64,000 nt of DNA from Streptomyces sp. ISL-1 (GCF_018614585.1 NZ_JAGGOI010000054.1:1-64000), one strand, 5' to 3'; counted from the stretch's first letter, positions 49,461-58,920 are shown. A program made the numbers and translations. The notes: generated from the sequence alone by a model not told the origin.

Positions 49461-51080
49461 ATGACATCACATCTGACGCGCCGTCAACTGCTGGGCGTCG
49501 CCGCCCTGCAGACAGCGGCCGCGCTCGGCTTCACCCGCATTGGTCTCTCCTCGGCAGCCGCCGTACAGCCCACGGCCGCCGACTACGCCCCCGCCGTCGT
49601 GATCGGTTCCGGCTACGGCGCCGCCGTCGCCGCCCTCCGCCTCGGCGAGGCGGGCGTGCGCACCCTGGTCCTGGAGATGGGCCGGCTCTGGGACACCCCG
49701 GGCCCGGACGGAAAGATCTTCTGTAGCACCGGAGCGCCCGATCAGCGCTCCATGTGGTTCCGCACCCGCACCGAGGCGCCGCTCGCAACCTTCCTCTGGC
49801 TGGATGTCGTCAACAAGGACATCAGCTCCTACCCCGGTGTCCTCGACCGGGTCCGCTACGCCGAGATGTCCGTCTTCGTCGGCCGGGGAGTCGGCGGCGG
49901 ATCGCTGGTCAACGGCGGAATGGCGGTGACCCCGCCGCGTCCGTACTTCTCCGAGGTGCTGCCCCAGGTCGACGCCGCGGAGATGTACGGCACGTACTTC
50001 CCGCTGGCCCGCCGGATGCTCGGCGTCAACACCGTCGATCCGGCCTGGTTCGAGTCCACCGAGTGGTACCGCTTCTCGCGGATCTCGCGCAAGCACGCCC
50101 AGAACGCCGGACTGAAGACCGTCTTCGTGCCGAACGTCTACGACTTCGGCTACATGCAGCGCGAAGCCGCCGGACAGGCCACCAGGTCGGCGCTCGCCGG
50201 CGAGGTCATCTACGGCAACAACCACGGCAAACGCAGCCTCGACAAGACCTATCTCGCCGCCGCGCTCGGCACCGGCAACGTCACCATCGAGACCATGAGC
50301 CGGGCCAGAGGCATCCGGCCGGAGCCGGGCGGCGGCTACGTCCTGACCGTGGAGCGCACGGACACCGCGGGCCGCGTCGTCGAGACCACGGAGATCGGCT
50401 GCAAGCAGCTCTTCCTCGGCGCCGGCAGTATCGGCAGCACCGAACTCCTGCTGCGCGCCCGGGAGAAGGGCACCCTGCCCGGACTCAGCACCGAGGTCGG
50501 CAAGGGCTGGGGCCACAACGGCAATGTGATGACCGGCCGCGCCAACCACATCTGGGACACCGTCGGGGCGAACCAGGCGACCATGCCCACCCTGGGCATC
50601 GACGACTGGGCCAACCCCACCAACCCCGTCTTCGCCGAGATAGCGCCGCTGCCGATGGGGTTCGAGCACTGGATCAGCCTCTATCTGGCGATCACCAAGA
50701 ACCCCGAGCGCGGCAGCTTCTCGTACGACGCGGCGACCGACTCGGCCAGGCTCAACTGGACCCGGTCGCAGAACCAGCCCTCCGTCAAAGCGGCCAAATC
50801 GCTCTTCGACCGCGTCAACAGGGCCAACGTCACCATCTACCGGTACGACCTCTTCGGCGGCAACAAGACCTTCGCCGACGACTTCACGTACCACCCGCTG
50901 GGCGGCTGCGTACTGGGCCGGGCCACCGACAACTACGGCCGTGCCAAAGGGTATTCAGGGCTGTACGTCACCGACGGCGCCCTGGTCCCCGGCTCGATCG
51001 GGGTTAATCCGTTCGTCACCATCACGGCGCTCGCCGAACGGAACATGACCCGGATCCTCGCCGAGGACCCCAGCGGCTGA
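49461..51080 (+). CDS. choA: Cholesterol oxidase (GMC family, Tat-secreted)
   Basis: A 539-aa flavoprotein with a Tat signal (HLTRRQLLGVAALQTAAALG) and the GMC N-terminal FAD motif VVIGSGYGAAVAALRLGEAG. The sequence follows the class I Streptomyces cholesterol oxidase closely (FLWLDVVNKDI, GRGVGGGSLVNGGMAV, FVPNVYDFGYMQREAAGQ, EVIYGNNHGKRSLDKTYL). The catalytic triad is present: E393 in FAEIAPLPMG, H478 in TYHPLGGCV, N516 in GVNPFVTITAL. These are 31-32 residues after E361/H447/N485 of the mature enzyme numbering, as expected for the signal. It oxidises cholesterol to cholest-4-en-3-one with O2. The true in vivo sterol is uncertain. Confidence 0.94.
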   Translation: MTSHLTRRQLLGVAALQTAAALGFTRIGLSSAAAVQPTAADYAPAVVIGSGYGAAVAALRLGEAGVRTLVLEMGRLWDTPGPDGKIFCSTGAPDQRSMWFRTRTEAPLATFLWLDVVNKDISSYPGVLDRVRYAEMSVFVGRGVGGGSLVNGGMAVTPPRPYFSEVLPQVDAAEMYGTYFPLARRMLGVNTVDPAWFESTEWYRFSRISRKHAQNAGLKTVFVPNVYDFGYMQREAAGQATRSALAGEVIYGNNHGKRSLDKTYLAAALGTGNVTIETMSRARGIRPEPGGGYVLTVERTDTAGRVVETTEIGCKQLFLGAGSIGSTELLLRAREKGTLPGLSTEVGKGWGHNGNVMTGRANHIWDTVGANQATMPTLGIDDWANPTNPVFAEIAPLPMGFEHWISLYLAITKNPERGSFSYDAATDSARLNWTRSQNQPSVKAAKSLFDRVNRANVTIYRYDLFGGNKTFADDFTYHPLGGCVLGRATDNYGRAKGYSGLYVTDGALVPGSIGVNPFVTITALAERNMTRILAEDPSG

Positions 51081-51108
51081 CCTCTGGCCAAGGGCTGTCA
51101 GCGGCCGT

Positions 51109-52905
51109 TCAGCCGCGGTAGATCGCCTCGATCTCGTCGGCGAAGTCCTTCGCCACCACATTGCGCTTCAGCTTCAGCGACGGCGTGATGTGTCCCGCCT
51201 CTTCAGTGAACTGGGAGTCAAGGATCCTGAACTTCCGCACCGACTCCGCCTTGGAGACAGCCGCGTTGCCCTCATCCACCGCCTGCTGGACCTCCGCGAG
51301 CAGATCCACGTCGTCGCGCAGCGAGGCCGCGGTCGAACCGGCCGGCTTTCCGTGGTCCGAGACCCAACGCCCCAGGAATTCCTCGTCGATGGTGACCAGC
51401 GCGCCCACGAACGGCCGTCCGTCGCCCACCACCATGCACTCCGCGACCAGCGCGTGTGCGCGGATGCGGTCCTCGATCACCGCGGGAGCGACGTTCTTGC
51501 CGCCCGCGGTGACCAGGATCTCCTTCTTGCGGCCCGTGATCGCGAGGTATCCGTCCTCGTCCAGCGTGCCGATGTCACCCGTGTGGAACCAGCCGTCGGC
51601 CAGCGCCTCCGTGGTCGCCGCCTCGTTGTTCCAGTAGCCCTGGAAGAGATGCTCGCCGTGCAGCAGCACCTCGCCGTCGTCCGCGATCCGCACCACCGAG
51701 CCCGGCAGCGGCTGACCGACCGTGCCGATCTTCTGCCGGTCCCACGGGTTGAACGCGGTCGCCGCGCACGACTCGGTGAGGCCGTAGCCCTCCAGCACCG
51801 TGAAGCCGATGCCGCGGAAGAAGTGCCCGAGCCGCTCGCCCAGCGGCGCGCCGCCGGAGACCGCGTACTCACCGCGCCCGCCCAGCACCGCACGCAGCTT
51901 GCTGTAGACGAGCCTGTCGAAGACCTTGTGCTTGAACTTCAGACCGATCGAGGGCCCCTCGGGGGTGCCCAGCGCGCAGCTGTAGGTGATCGCCGTCTGC
52001 GCGGCCTTGTCGAAGATCTTGCCCTTGCCGTCCGCCTGCGCCTTGGCGCGCGCGGAGTTGTAGACCTTCTCGAAGACACGCGGCACACCGAGGATCAGCG
52101 TCGGCCGGAAGGAGGCGAGCTCGTCGGTGAGGTTCTTGATGTCCGGTACACAACCGAGCTTGATCGGCGCCATCACGGCCGCGAGCTCGACCATGCGACC
52201 GAAGACATGCGCGGTCGGCAGGAAGAGCAGCACCGAGCTCTCGCCGGTACGGAAGAGGGGCTTGAGGCGCTCGACCAGGTTGCCGATCTCCGCGAAGAAG
52301 GCGCGGTGGGTGAGCACACAGCCCTTGGGGCGGCCGGTGGTCCCGGACGTGTAGACGATGGTCGCCGGGTCATCCGCCCGGGAGCTCCCGCTGCGCTCGT
52401 CGAGCAGCGAGTCGGTGATCTCGGCGCCGGCGGCGGTCAGTTGCTCGATCGCGCCCCGCTCGATCTGCCAGCTGTGGCGCAGGCTGGGCAGCCGGTCGCG
52501 TACGGACTCGACGGCGGCGGTGTGCGCCTCGCCCTCGACGATCACCGCGACCGCGCCGGAGTCACCGAGTATCCACTGGACCTGCTCGGGGGAGCTGGTT
52601 TCGTACACCGGCACGGTGACCGCGCCCGCGCTCCAGATCGCGAAGTCCAGTTGCACCCACTCGTACCGGGTGCGAGACATCAGGGCGACCCGGTCGCCGG
52701 GCTGAACGCCGGCGGCGATCAGGCCCTTGGCGGCGGCCCGCACCTCGGCGAGGAACTGGGTGGCTGTGACGTCCGTCCAGACGCCGGCCACCTTTCTGCC
52801 CATCACTGCGACATCGGGATGCTGCGCGGCATTGCGGCGGATGAGATCCGTCAGGTTGCCGTCCGCGGGGACCTCGTACAGGGCCGGAAGGCTGAACTCG
52901 CGCAA
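51109..52905 (-). CDS. Long-chain fatty acyl-CoA synthetase (AMP-binding, FadD15-like)
   Basis: A 598-aa ANL-superfamily enzyme activating fatty acids as acyl-AMP then acyl-CoA. It shows the P-loop motif TIVYTSGTTGRPKGC, LEGYGLTESCAATAFNP, the TGD motif in WFHTGDIGTLDEDG, and ITGRKKEILVTAGGKNVAPAVIED near the hinge. It starts at TTG 52903-52905, well supported by TGAGGAG 9 bases upstream. It is the counterpart of fadD15 (Rv2187) next to pimB in M. tuberculosis. The 280 bp upstream (52906-53185) has a 7-bp inverted repeat GTGCTCA / TGAGCAC (52979-52998) that could be an operator. Confidence 0.93.
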   Translation of the reverse strand: MREFSLPALYEVPADGNLTDLIRRNAAQHPDVAVMGRKVAGVWTDVTATQFLAEVRAAAKGLIAAGVQPGDRVALMSRTRYEWVQLDFAIWSAGAVTVPVYETSSPEQVQWILGDSGAVAVIVEGEAHTAAVESVRDRLPSLRHSWQIERGAIEQLTAAGAEITDSLLDERSGSSRADDPATIVYTSGTTGRPKGCVLTHRAFFAEIGNLVERLKPLFRTGESSVLLFLPTAHVFGRMVELAAVMAPIKLGCVPDIKNLTDELASFRPTLILGVPRVFEKVYNSARAKAQADGKGKIFDKAAQTAITYSCALGTPEGPSIGLKFKHKVFDRLVYSKLRAVLGGRGEYAVSGGAPLGERLGHFFRGIGFTVLEGYGLTESCAATAFNPWDRQKIGTVGQPLPGSVVRIADDGEVLLHGEHLFQGYWNNEAATTEALADGWFHTGDIGTLDEDGYLAITGRKKEILVTAGGKNVAPAVIEDRIRAHALVAECMVVGDGRPFVGALVTIDEEFLGRWVSDHGKPAGSTAASLRDDVDLLAEVQQAVDEGNAAVSKAESVRKFRILDSQFTEEAGHITPSLKLKRNVVAKDFADEIEAIYRG

Positions 52906-53185
52906 GACTGCTGCTCCTCATCGGGCGCCGGCGCCACGGCTCTGTGTGATGCACCGGCTGCGGTCCAAGATCGGGCAGGTGCTCAGTGGGGTGAGCACGA
53001 CTGGACTGCCCGGACGTTACCCACCAGTACTCGGTTCCGGATAGGGGGTTCCGGCCAGATGTTCTCTCTGTCACACGTGTATGGCAGTGCTTCGCGCAGA
53101 GTAGTCCACACTCATGACGACTCGGAAGAACGGCTGGTCCGCCCCGCTCTACCGCGTCCCAAGCCGGAGTTTTAGGGTGATCACC

Positions 53186-53962
53186 ATGCGAGGCATGCGA
53201 GTCAACGTGGTCAGTGACGTGCACGGCAATGCCAAAGATCTCGCCAAGGCGGGGGACGGCGCGGACGCGCTCATCTGCCTCGGTGACCTCGTGCTCTTCC
53301 TCGACTACGCCGACCACTCGCGCGGCATCTTCCCCGACCTCTTCGGCGTCGAGAACGCCGATCTGATCGTGGAACTGCGCACCGCCCGCCGCTACGACGC
53401 GGCCCGCGAGCTGGGGCAACGACTCTGGGCAGAGCTGGAGATGGACCGGGAGTCCGCCATCGAGTCGGCCGTACGCCGCCAGTACGCCGAGCTGTTCGCG
53501 GCCTTCCCCAACCCGACGTACGCCACATACGGCAATGTCGACATGCCGACCCTCTGGTCGGAGTATGCGCGACCGGGCACCACCGTTCTCGACGGCGAGC
53601 GCACCGAGATCGGCGGCCTCGTCTTCGGCTTCGTCGGCGGTGGGTTGCGCACGCCGATGCGCACTCCGTACGAGATCTCCGACGAGGAGTTCGCCGCAAA
53701 GGTCGAGGCGCTCGGGGAGGTCGACGTGCTCTGCTCGCACATCCCGCCGGAGGTCCCCGAGCTGACGTACGACACGGTCGCGCGCCGCTTCGAGCGCGGC
53801 AGCCGCGCCCTGCTCGAAGCCATCCGCCGCACCCGGCCCCGGTACGCCCTCTTCGGCCATGTCCACCAGCCGCTCACCCGCCGGATGCGCGTCGGCGCGA
53901 CGGAGTGCGTGAACGTCGGGCATTTCGCCTCGACCGGTCGGCCCTGGACCCTGGAGTGGTGA
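53186..53962 (+). CDS. Calcineurin-like metallophosphoesterase
   Basis: A 258-aa enzyme with the dimetal phosphoesterase signatures in order: SDVHGNAKDL, CLGDLVLF, ATYGNVDMP, CSHIPPEVPE and FGHVHQPLTRRM. The start is ATG 53186 (MRGMRVNVVSDVHG), 8 bases after AGGGTG. The substrate is unknown; protein phosphate, nucleotide or phosphodiester are all possible. It lies 70 bp upstream of the START-like gene. Confidence 0.88.
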   Translation: MRGMRVNVVSDVHGNAKDLAKAGDGADALICLGDLVLFLDYADHSRGIFPDLFGVENADLIVELRTARRYDAARELGQRLWAELEMDRESAIESAVRRQYAELFAAFPNPTYATYGNVDMPTLWSEYARPGTTVLDGERTEIGGLVFGFVGGGLRTPMRTPYEISDEEFAAKVEALGEVDVLCSHIPPEVPELTYDTVARRFERGSRALLEAIRRTRPRYALFGHVHQPLTRRMRVGATECVNVGHFASTGRPWTLEW

Positions 53963-54032
53963 CCAGCCGGGTCGCGATAGCCTGCACCCCACACCACCCC
54001 CGGTTCGTACCGCACTGTGAGGAGCCGCAGCG

Positions 54033-54482
54033 ATGGCGGAACACACCAGCTCGAGCATCACGATCGAGGCGGCGCCGGCCGACGTGATGGGCGTGATCTC
54101 CGACTTCGCCCGTTACCCCGAGTGGACCGGCGAGGTGAAGGAGGCCAAGGTGCTCGCCACCGACGCCAAGGGCCGCGCCGAGCAGGTCCGGCTGGTGCTC
54201 GACGCCGGCGCGATCAAGGACGACCACACCCTCGCGTACACCTGGAACGGCGAGAACGAGGTCAGCTGGACGCTGGTGAAGTCCCAGATGCTGCGCGCGA
54301 TCGACGGTTCGTACACCCTTGCCGCGGTCGGCGGCGGCGACCGCACCGAGGTCACCTACCAGCTCACCGTAGACGTCAAGATCCCCATGCTCGGCATGAT
54401 CAAGCGCAAGGCCGAGAAGGTCATCATCGACCGCGCCCTGGCCGGTCTGAAGAAGCGCGTCGAGAGCGGGCCCGCCGTCTGA
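54033..54482 (+). CDS. SRPBCC (START-like) family protein
   Basis: A 149-aa helix-grip protein of the polyketide cyclase/dehydrase type (SITIEAAPADVMGVISDFARYPEWTGEVKEAKVL, MLGMIKRKAEKVIIDRALAGLKKRVE). Such folds bind lipids or other hydrophobic ligands in a central pocket. It is the counterpart of M. tuberculosis Rv2185c (TB16.3) in my recollection. The stop overlaps the start of the ArsA-like gene by one base (TGATG), so both are translated together. Confidence 0.88.
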   Translation: MAEHTSSSITIEAAPADVMGVISDFARYPEWTGEVKEAKVLATDAKGRAEQVRLVLDAGAIKDDHTLAYTWNGENEVSWTLVKSQMLRAIDGSYTLAAVGGGDRTEVTYQLTVDVKIPMLGMIKRKAEKVIIDRALAGLKKRVESGPAV

Positions 54483-55705
54483 TGCGCACGGTCCTCGTCA
54501 CCGGCCTCGGCGGCGCGGGCCGGACCACCGTCGCCGCTGCCACCGCGCTCGCCGCGGCCCGGCGCGGCAGCCGCGCCCTGTTCCTCTCCGCCGAGCCGGG
54601 CGACGTGTTCGCCGCGCCCGTCACCGGCCGCCCCGACGAACCGGACAGGATCACGGACGGCCTGTGGGCCGCCCGCATCGACTCCGGCGCCGACTTCCGC
54701 GCCGAGTTCCTCGCGCTCCAGGAGCGCGGCGCCGCCGGGCTCGATCTGCTGGGCGCGGCGCGGCTCGAGGACGAGGAACTGACCGAGCTCCCCGGCAGCG
54801 AGCAGTTCGCCCTGCTGGGCGCGCTGAAGTCCGCCGCGGGCGACTGGGACGTCGTCGTCCTGGACATGCCCCCGCTGCGCGAGACCATCGCCCTGCTCGC
54901 CCTGCCCGAACAGCTGCGCCGCTATCTGCGCCGCCTGCTTCCGGCGGAACGGCAGGCCGCCCGGGCGCTGCGCCCGATGCTCGCTCAGCTCGCCGGTGTG
55001 CCGATGCCCGCGCAGTGGCTGTACGAGACCACGGCCCGCTGGGACAGCGAACTGGCAGGCGTCCAGGCCATGATCGAATCCTCCGGCACGACCCTGCGGG
55101 TGGTCGCCGAGCCGGGCCCCGCGGCCGCCGACGCCCTGCGCACCGCCCGCGCGGGGCTCGCGCTGTACGGACTGCCGGTCGAGACCCTCGTACCGAACCG
55201 GATCCTGCCGCGGGACTCTGCCGACTGCTGGCTCGCGACCCTCTACGCACAGCAGGAGAAGTGCCTTACTGACTGGTACGGGGAGTGGACGCCCAAAAGC
55301 TCGCTCCGCGAGGTGCCCCACCTCGGCCGGGACCCGCGCGGCCTCGACGACCTCGCCCTCCTCGATACCGGCGACGGGCTCGCCGAAGAAGCCGACAAAG
55401 CCGGCGAGGCCGCCGCACCGCACCGGGACCGCGGCGAGCGACGCGACGACCCATGGCGGGTCGCGGAGGGGCACGGCTCCGACAGCGTCTTCGTCTGGGA
55501 GCTTCCGCTGCCCGGCGCCGTCAAGGAGGAGCTCGCACTCGTCCGCCGAGGGGATGAACTCCTCGTCACCGCCGGAGCGTTCCGCAGGATCGTGCCGCTG
55601 CCCTCCGCGCTGCGCCGCTGCACGGTGGCGGGCGCGGGACTCACGGACGGCATGCTGCGGGTCCGCTTCCAGCCGGACCCCGAGCTGTGGCCGCGGGCCC
55701 GCTGA
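54482..55705 (+). CDS. ArsA-like (GET3-type) ATPase with altered Walker A motif
   Basis: A 407-aa protein with an ArsA/Get3-like fold: an N-terminal P-loop region, VVVLDMPPLRETIALLALPEQLRRYL (switch II-like) and a C-terminal beta-rich segment (VFVWELPLPGAVKEELAL, LRVRFQPDPELW). The deviant Walker A is GLGGAGRTT (residues 8-16), where the usual GKGGVGKTT has lysines at positions 9 and 14. Both are replaced (Leu, Arg), so ATP hydrolysis may be weak or absent. It follows the START-like gene; the pair is conserved in mycobacteria (Rv2185c-Rv2184c). Confidence 0.85.
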   Translation: MRTVLVTGLGGAGRTTVAAATALAAARRGSRALFLSAEPGDVFAAPVTGRPDEPDRITDGLWAARIDSGADFRAEFLALQERGAAGLDLLGAARLEDEELTELPGSEQFALLGALKSAAGDWDVVVLDMPPLRETIALLALPEQLRRYLRRLLPAERQAARALRPMLAQLAGVPMPAQWLYETTARWDSELAGVQAMIESSGTTLRVVAEPGPAAADALRTARAGLALYGLPVETLVPNRILPRDSADCWLATLYAQQEKCLTDWYGEWTPKSSLREVPHLGRDPRGLDDLALLDTGDGLAEEADKAGEAAAPHRDRGERRDDPWRVAEGHGSDSVFVWELPLPGAVKEELALVRRGDELLVTAGAFRRIVPLPSALRRCTVAGAGLTDGMLRVRFQPDPELWPRAR

Positions 55706-55782
55706 ACGCGCCGCCTCCATTCGGGTACCGTCGAGCGTACGAAGCCTCCATTCCTCCGCCAGTTCTTCCGCAGGAGTACGCC

Positions 55783-56223
55783 ATGAGCGATGCCACCGAG
55801 CGTCCCTCCGTCGACGACGACGCCTGGGCCAAGGCGTGTGCCGAGGATCTGGAGGCGGAGCGGGCCCGCCGCCGCGCGCAGTACGGAACGCCGCCCGGCT
55901 CGGCAGGTGAGGAGCTGCGCAAGCTCCTCGACGCGGTCGCCGAGAAGGTCTCCTCGTTCCAGACGTCGCTGCCGGGCATGGCCGCGCAGAACACCGTGCA
56001 GCAGCTGGTCAACCAGGCGAAGGCCGCCGTCGAGCCGGTCATCGAGCGCAACCCGGAGGTCTTCGACCACCTCACGGCGGCGGGCGGCGAGCTGCTCGCC
56101 GCGTATCGATCAGCCGTCGAGGGCCATGAGCGACGCTGGACCCAGCGGTCCACCGCCCCCAAGGACGACCAGGACCCGCGTGACGACGGCCCCGGGGCGA
56201 GCGAGCACATCGACCTGGACTGA
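55783..56223 (+). CDS. DUF5304-type protein upstream of glkA (SCO2127-like)
   Basis: A 146-aa, acidic, mostly helical protein starting at ATG 55783, 6 bases after AGGAG. It has an amphipathic N-terminal helix (DDDAWAKACAEDLEAERARRRAQYG), a helical core (EELRKLLDAVAEKVSSFQTSLPGM, NTVQQLVNQAKAAVEPVIERNPEVFDHL) and a disordered acidic tail. No known enzyme motif. By position it matches SCO2127 of S. coelicolor, which has been linked with glucose kinase expression and carbon catabolite repression. It is 66 bp upstream of glkA. Confidence 0.85.
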   Translation: MSDATERPSVDDDAWAKACAEDLEAERARRRAQYGTPPGSAGEELRKLLDAVAEKVSSFQTSLPGMAAQNTVQQLVNQAKAAVEPVIERNPEVFDHLTAAGGELLAAYRSAVEGHERRWTQRSTAPKDDQDPRDDGPGASEHIDLD

Positions 56224-56289
56224 CCAGGGCGTGCCCCTCCCTCGGGTACGGTTGGCGGTAGCGGGGCTCGACCGAAAACTGAGGGACAC

Positions 56290-57231
56290 ATGGGACTCAC
56301 CATCGGCGTCGACATCGGCGGCACGAAGATCGCGGCGGGCGTGGTCGACGAAGAGGGCACCATCCTCGAAACGCACAAGGTGCCCACCCCGTCGACCGCT
56401 CAGGGCATCGTCGACGCGATCTGCTCGGCTGTCGCCGGAGCCGGCGAGGGGCACCAGATCGAGGCGGTCGGCATCGGCGCAGCCGGATACGTCGACGACA
56501 AGCGTGCCACCGTGCTGTTCGCGCCGAACATCGACTGGCGCCACGAGCCGCTGAAGGACAAGGTCGAGCAGCGCGTCGGCCTTCCGGTGGTCGTCGAGAA
56601 CGACGCGAACGCGGCGGCCTGGGGCGAGTACCGCTTCGGTGCCGGCCAGGGCCACGAGGACGTCATCTGCATCACCCTCGGCACCGGGCTCGGCGGCGGC
56701 ATCATCATCGGCAACAAGCTGCGCCGCGGACGCTTCGGCGTTGCGGCGGAGTTCGGCCACATCCGGGTCGTCCCGGACGGTCTCCTGTGCGGCTGCGGCA
56801 GCCAGGGCTGCTGGGAGCAGTACGCCTCCGGGCGCGCTCTGGTGCGCTACGGCAAGCAGCGCGCCAACGCCACCCCGGAGAACGCCGAGATCCTGCTCGG
56901 CCTCGGCGACGGCACGGTCGAGGGCATCGAGGGCAGGCACATCAGCGAGGCGGCGCGGCAGGGTGACCCGGTTGCCGTCGACTCGTACCGCGAACTGGCC
57001 CGCTGGGTGGGTGCGGGCCTGGCCGACCTGGCCTCGCTCTTCGACCCGTCCGCGTTCATCGTCGGCGGCGGCCTCTCCGACGAGGGGGAGCTGGTGCTCG
57101 ACCCGATCCGCAAGTCCTTCCGCCGCTGGCTGATCGGCGGGCGTTGGCGTCCGCATGCCCAGGTGGTGGCCGCGCAACTGGGCGGCAGGGCGGGCCTGGT
57201 GGGCGCGGCGGACCTGGCCCGGCAGGGCTGA
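56290..57231 (+). CDS. glkA: glucokinase (ROK family)
   Basis: A 313-aa ROK glucokinase. It has phosphate loop GVDIGGTKIAAGVVD, catalytic Asp in ENDANAAAWGE, adenosine-side motif LGTGLGGGIIIG, and the ROK zinc site in EFGHI and CGCGSQGCWEQYASG (about 167-181). It phosphorylates glucose to glucose-6-phosphate and in Streptomyces also mediates glucose repression. It is preceded by GAGGGA 4 bases from ATG 56290. It is followed by two CGCCGGACGGGCT-type elements. There is no repressor helix-turn-helix, so this is the enzyme and not a NagC/XylR regulator. Confidence 0.97.
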   Translation: MGLTIGVDIGGTKIAAGVVDEEGTILETHKVPTPSTAQGIVDAICSAVAGAGEGHQIEAVGIGAAGYVDDKRATVLFAPNIDWRHEPLKDKVEQRVGLPVVVENDANAAAWGEYRFGAGQGHEDVICITLGTGLGGGIIIGNKLRRGRFGVAAEFGHIRVVPDGLLCGCGSQGCWEQYASGRALVRYGKQRANATPENAEILLGLGDGTVEGIEGRHISEAARQGDPVAVDSYRELARWVGAGLADLASLFDPSAFIVGGGLSDEGELVLDPIRKSFRRWLIGGRWRPHAQVVAAQLGGRAGLVGAADLARQG

Positions 57232-57295
57232 GATCTTCGTCCTCGATTGCCGGACGGGCTTGATTTTCGGCACCCCGGACGCGCTGAGCGTTCGC

Positions 57296-57342
57296 CCTCA
57301 ATGGCCGGACGGGCTGAAGTTCAGCCCGTCCGGCCATTGAGG
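57296..57342. repeat. CGCCGGACGGGCT-family hairpin after glkA
   Basis: A near-perfect 47-nt palindrome (22-bp stem, minimal loop) containing GGCCGGACGGGCTGA. A single diverged half element (GATTGCCGGACGGGCTTGA) lies just upstream at 57244-57262. It is positioned to terminate glkA. A second palindrome (CTACGCCC-GCCA-GGGCGTAG) is adjacent at 57356-57375. Confidence 0.88.
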
Positions 57343-57432
57343 ACTGGGGGTCCCCCTACGCCCGCCAGGGCGTAGGGGGCGGGCCCGGGGCGGAGCCCCG
57401 GAAACGCGCCGCACCCGCGTATCTTGCTGCGC

Positions 57433-58194
57433 ATGGCGATCACCGCACTGCCAAACTCCCGCACCGAGCCGGACGGTTCGGCCGTGATCCGGGTGCTCAG
57501 CTACAACATCCGCTCCATGCGCGACGACGAGGACGCCCTGGTGCGGGTGATCCGCGCGTGCCGGCCCGACCTGGTGTTCATCCAGGAGGCCCCGCGCTTC
57601 TTCCGCTGGCGCAAGCACGCGGCACGGCTGGCCGCCAGGAGCGAGCTGGTGGTGCTGACCGGCGGAGCCACCGCCGCCGGGCCGCTGCTGCTCTGCTCGC
57701 TGCGCGCGACCGTGGAGCGCACGGAGGACGTGCTGCTGCCCCTCACCCCTGGCCAGCACCGGCGCGGCTTCGCCACGGCCGTCGTGCGGATCGGGGGCGC
57801 CCGGATCGGGCTGCTCAGCTGCCATCTGAGCCTGCAGAGCGACGAGCGCTATGCGCAGGCCGGGATGCTGCTGGACCGGCTGAAGGCGATGGACGTGCCG
57901 TACGCGATCGCGGCGGGCGACCTGAACGAGCGGCCCAGCGGCCGGAGCTTCGGCAGGCTCGCGGGGGAGCTGCAGGACGGCTGGGCCGTCGCGCCCTGGG
58001 GTGGCGAGCACACCTCGACACCGGACGACCCGCACCAGCGGATCGACGCGATTTTCGCCACCCCGGGAGTGGAAGTGCTGGGCTGCGGGGTGCCGTTGAC
58101 CCTGCCGGGGATCACCCGGGCCGATCTGCGCGCCGCGACGGACCACCTGCCGGTGCTGGCGGCGCTACGCGTCCCCGCCGCATCGTCCCACTGA
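57433..58194 (+). CDS. Endonuclease/exonuclease/phosphatase family protein
   Basis: A 253-aa protein with the EEP fold motifs: VLSYNIRSM (metal/Asn), VFIQEAPRF (catalytic Glu), LLSCHLSLQ, IAAGDLNERPSG (Asp/Asn), IDAIFATPG and ATDHLPVLAAL (Asp-His). It could be a nuclease or a phosphodiesterase on nucleotides or lipids; the substrate is unknown. The ATG at 57433 is used (MAITALPNS). A TTG three codons upstream is possible, and neither has a clear ribosome-binding site. It converges with the downstream gene over about 100 bp without an obvious terminator. Confidence 0.88.
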   Translation: MAITALPNSRTEPDGSAVIRVLSYNIRSMRDDEDALVRVIRACRPDLVFIQEAPRFFRWRKHAARLAARSELVVLTGGATAAGPLLLCSLRATVERTEDVLLPLTPGQHRRGFATAVVRIGGARIGLLSCHLSLQSDERYAQAGMLLDRLKAMDVPYAIAAGDLNERPSGRSFGRLAGELQDGWAVAPWGGEHTSTPDDPHQRIDAIFATPGVEVLGCGVPLTLPGITRADLRAATDHLPVLAALRVPAASSH

Positions 58195-58296
58195 CCGGGC
58201 GCCGACTGAGCCGCGTCCCGCTGCCGCAGGCGGCCGCGGACGGCTCAAGCCCGCGAGGCGACCCGGCGCCGAGCGGCGCGGGGGCGGCGTCGGGAA

Positions 58297-58920
58297 TCAG
58301 ACCACCGCGCCGCGGCCGGGGTCGTCGTCGTCCTCGTCGTCGCCGTGCGACATCCGGGCCACCAGCGTGCCGAAGCCGCCGAGGAAGCCGCCGACGCAGA
58401 GCGTCGTCAGCCACCACGTCATGTTCCACTGCAGCAGCACCGCGACCAGCATCAGCACCGGCCCGCCGACCACCGCCAGCCAGGCGAACTTGGCCGTGAC
58501 GTCGGCCTCCGGCAGCGGCGGCGGCTCCGGCGGTACGAAGTGGCCCTCGTCGCTCTCGTCGCCCTCGTTGAGGTCGTCGTCCTTCTCCTCGGTCACCGCG
58601 TAGTCGCGCGGGCCACCGACCCCGGGCGCGAACGTGATCGAGCTGCCCAGCAGTGCGGGCTTGTCAGCGTCAGGTACCGCCTCAGGTCCCGCGCCAGGCC
58701 CGGCATCGGGATCCGGATCGGGCTCGCCGTCCGCCGCCCTGTCGTCCCTCGGCGTCTTGTTCAGATCACCGTCGAGCAGAGCGAGGTCCTCCACCGACTT
58801 GAACGGCTTGGCACCCGGCGGGTCGGCCGGCTCCTCGCCGTACCCCTCGACGATGGCCGCCCAGACGGCCTCCTCGTCGATCGGCTGCGGCTCGCGGTCC
58901 GCATCGTGCTGTTCAGCCAC
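58297..58920 (-). CDS. Acidic protein with two C-terminal membrane helices
   Basis: A 207-aa product from GTG 58918-58920, with GGGGAG 8 bases upstream. The N-terminal 140 residues are acidic and Pro/Asp-rich (EQHDADREPQPIDEEAVWAAIVEGYGEEPADPPG, DPDPDAGPG), predicted disordered. They are followed by two membrane helices (FAWLAVVGGPVLMLVAVLL and WWLTTLCVGGFLGGFGTLVA) and an acidic tail. Function unknown. It overlaps the lipase gene by 8 bp and is likely translated with it. Confidence 0.78.
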   Translation of the reverse strand: MAEQHDADREPQPIDEEAVWAAIVEGYGEEPADPPGAKPFKSVEDLALLDGDLNKTPRDDRAADGEPDPDPDAGPGAGPEAVPDADKPALLGSSITFAPGVGGPRDYAVTEEKDDDLNEGDESDEGHFVPPEPPPLPEADVTAKFAWLAVVGGPVLMLVAVLLQWNMTWWLTTLCVGGFLGGFGTLVARMSHGDDEDDDDPGRGAVV

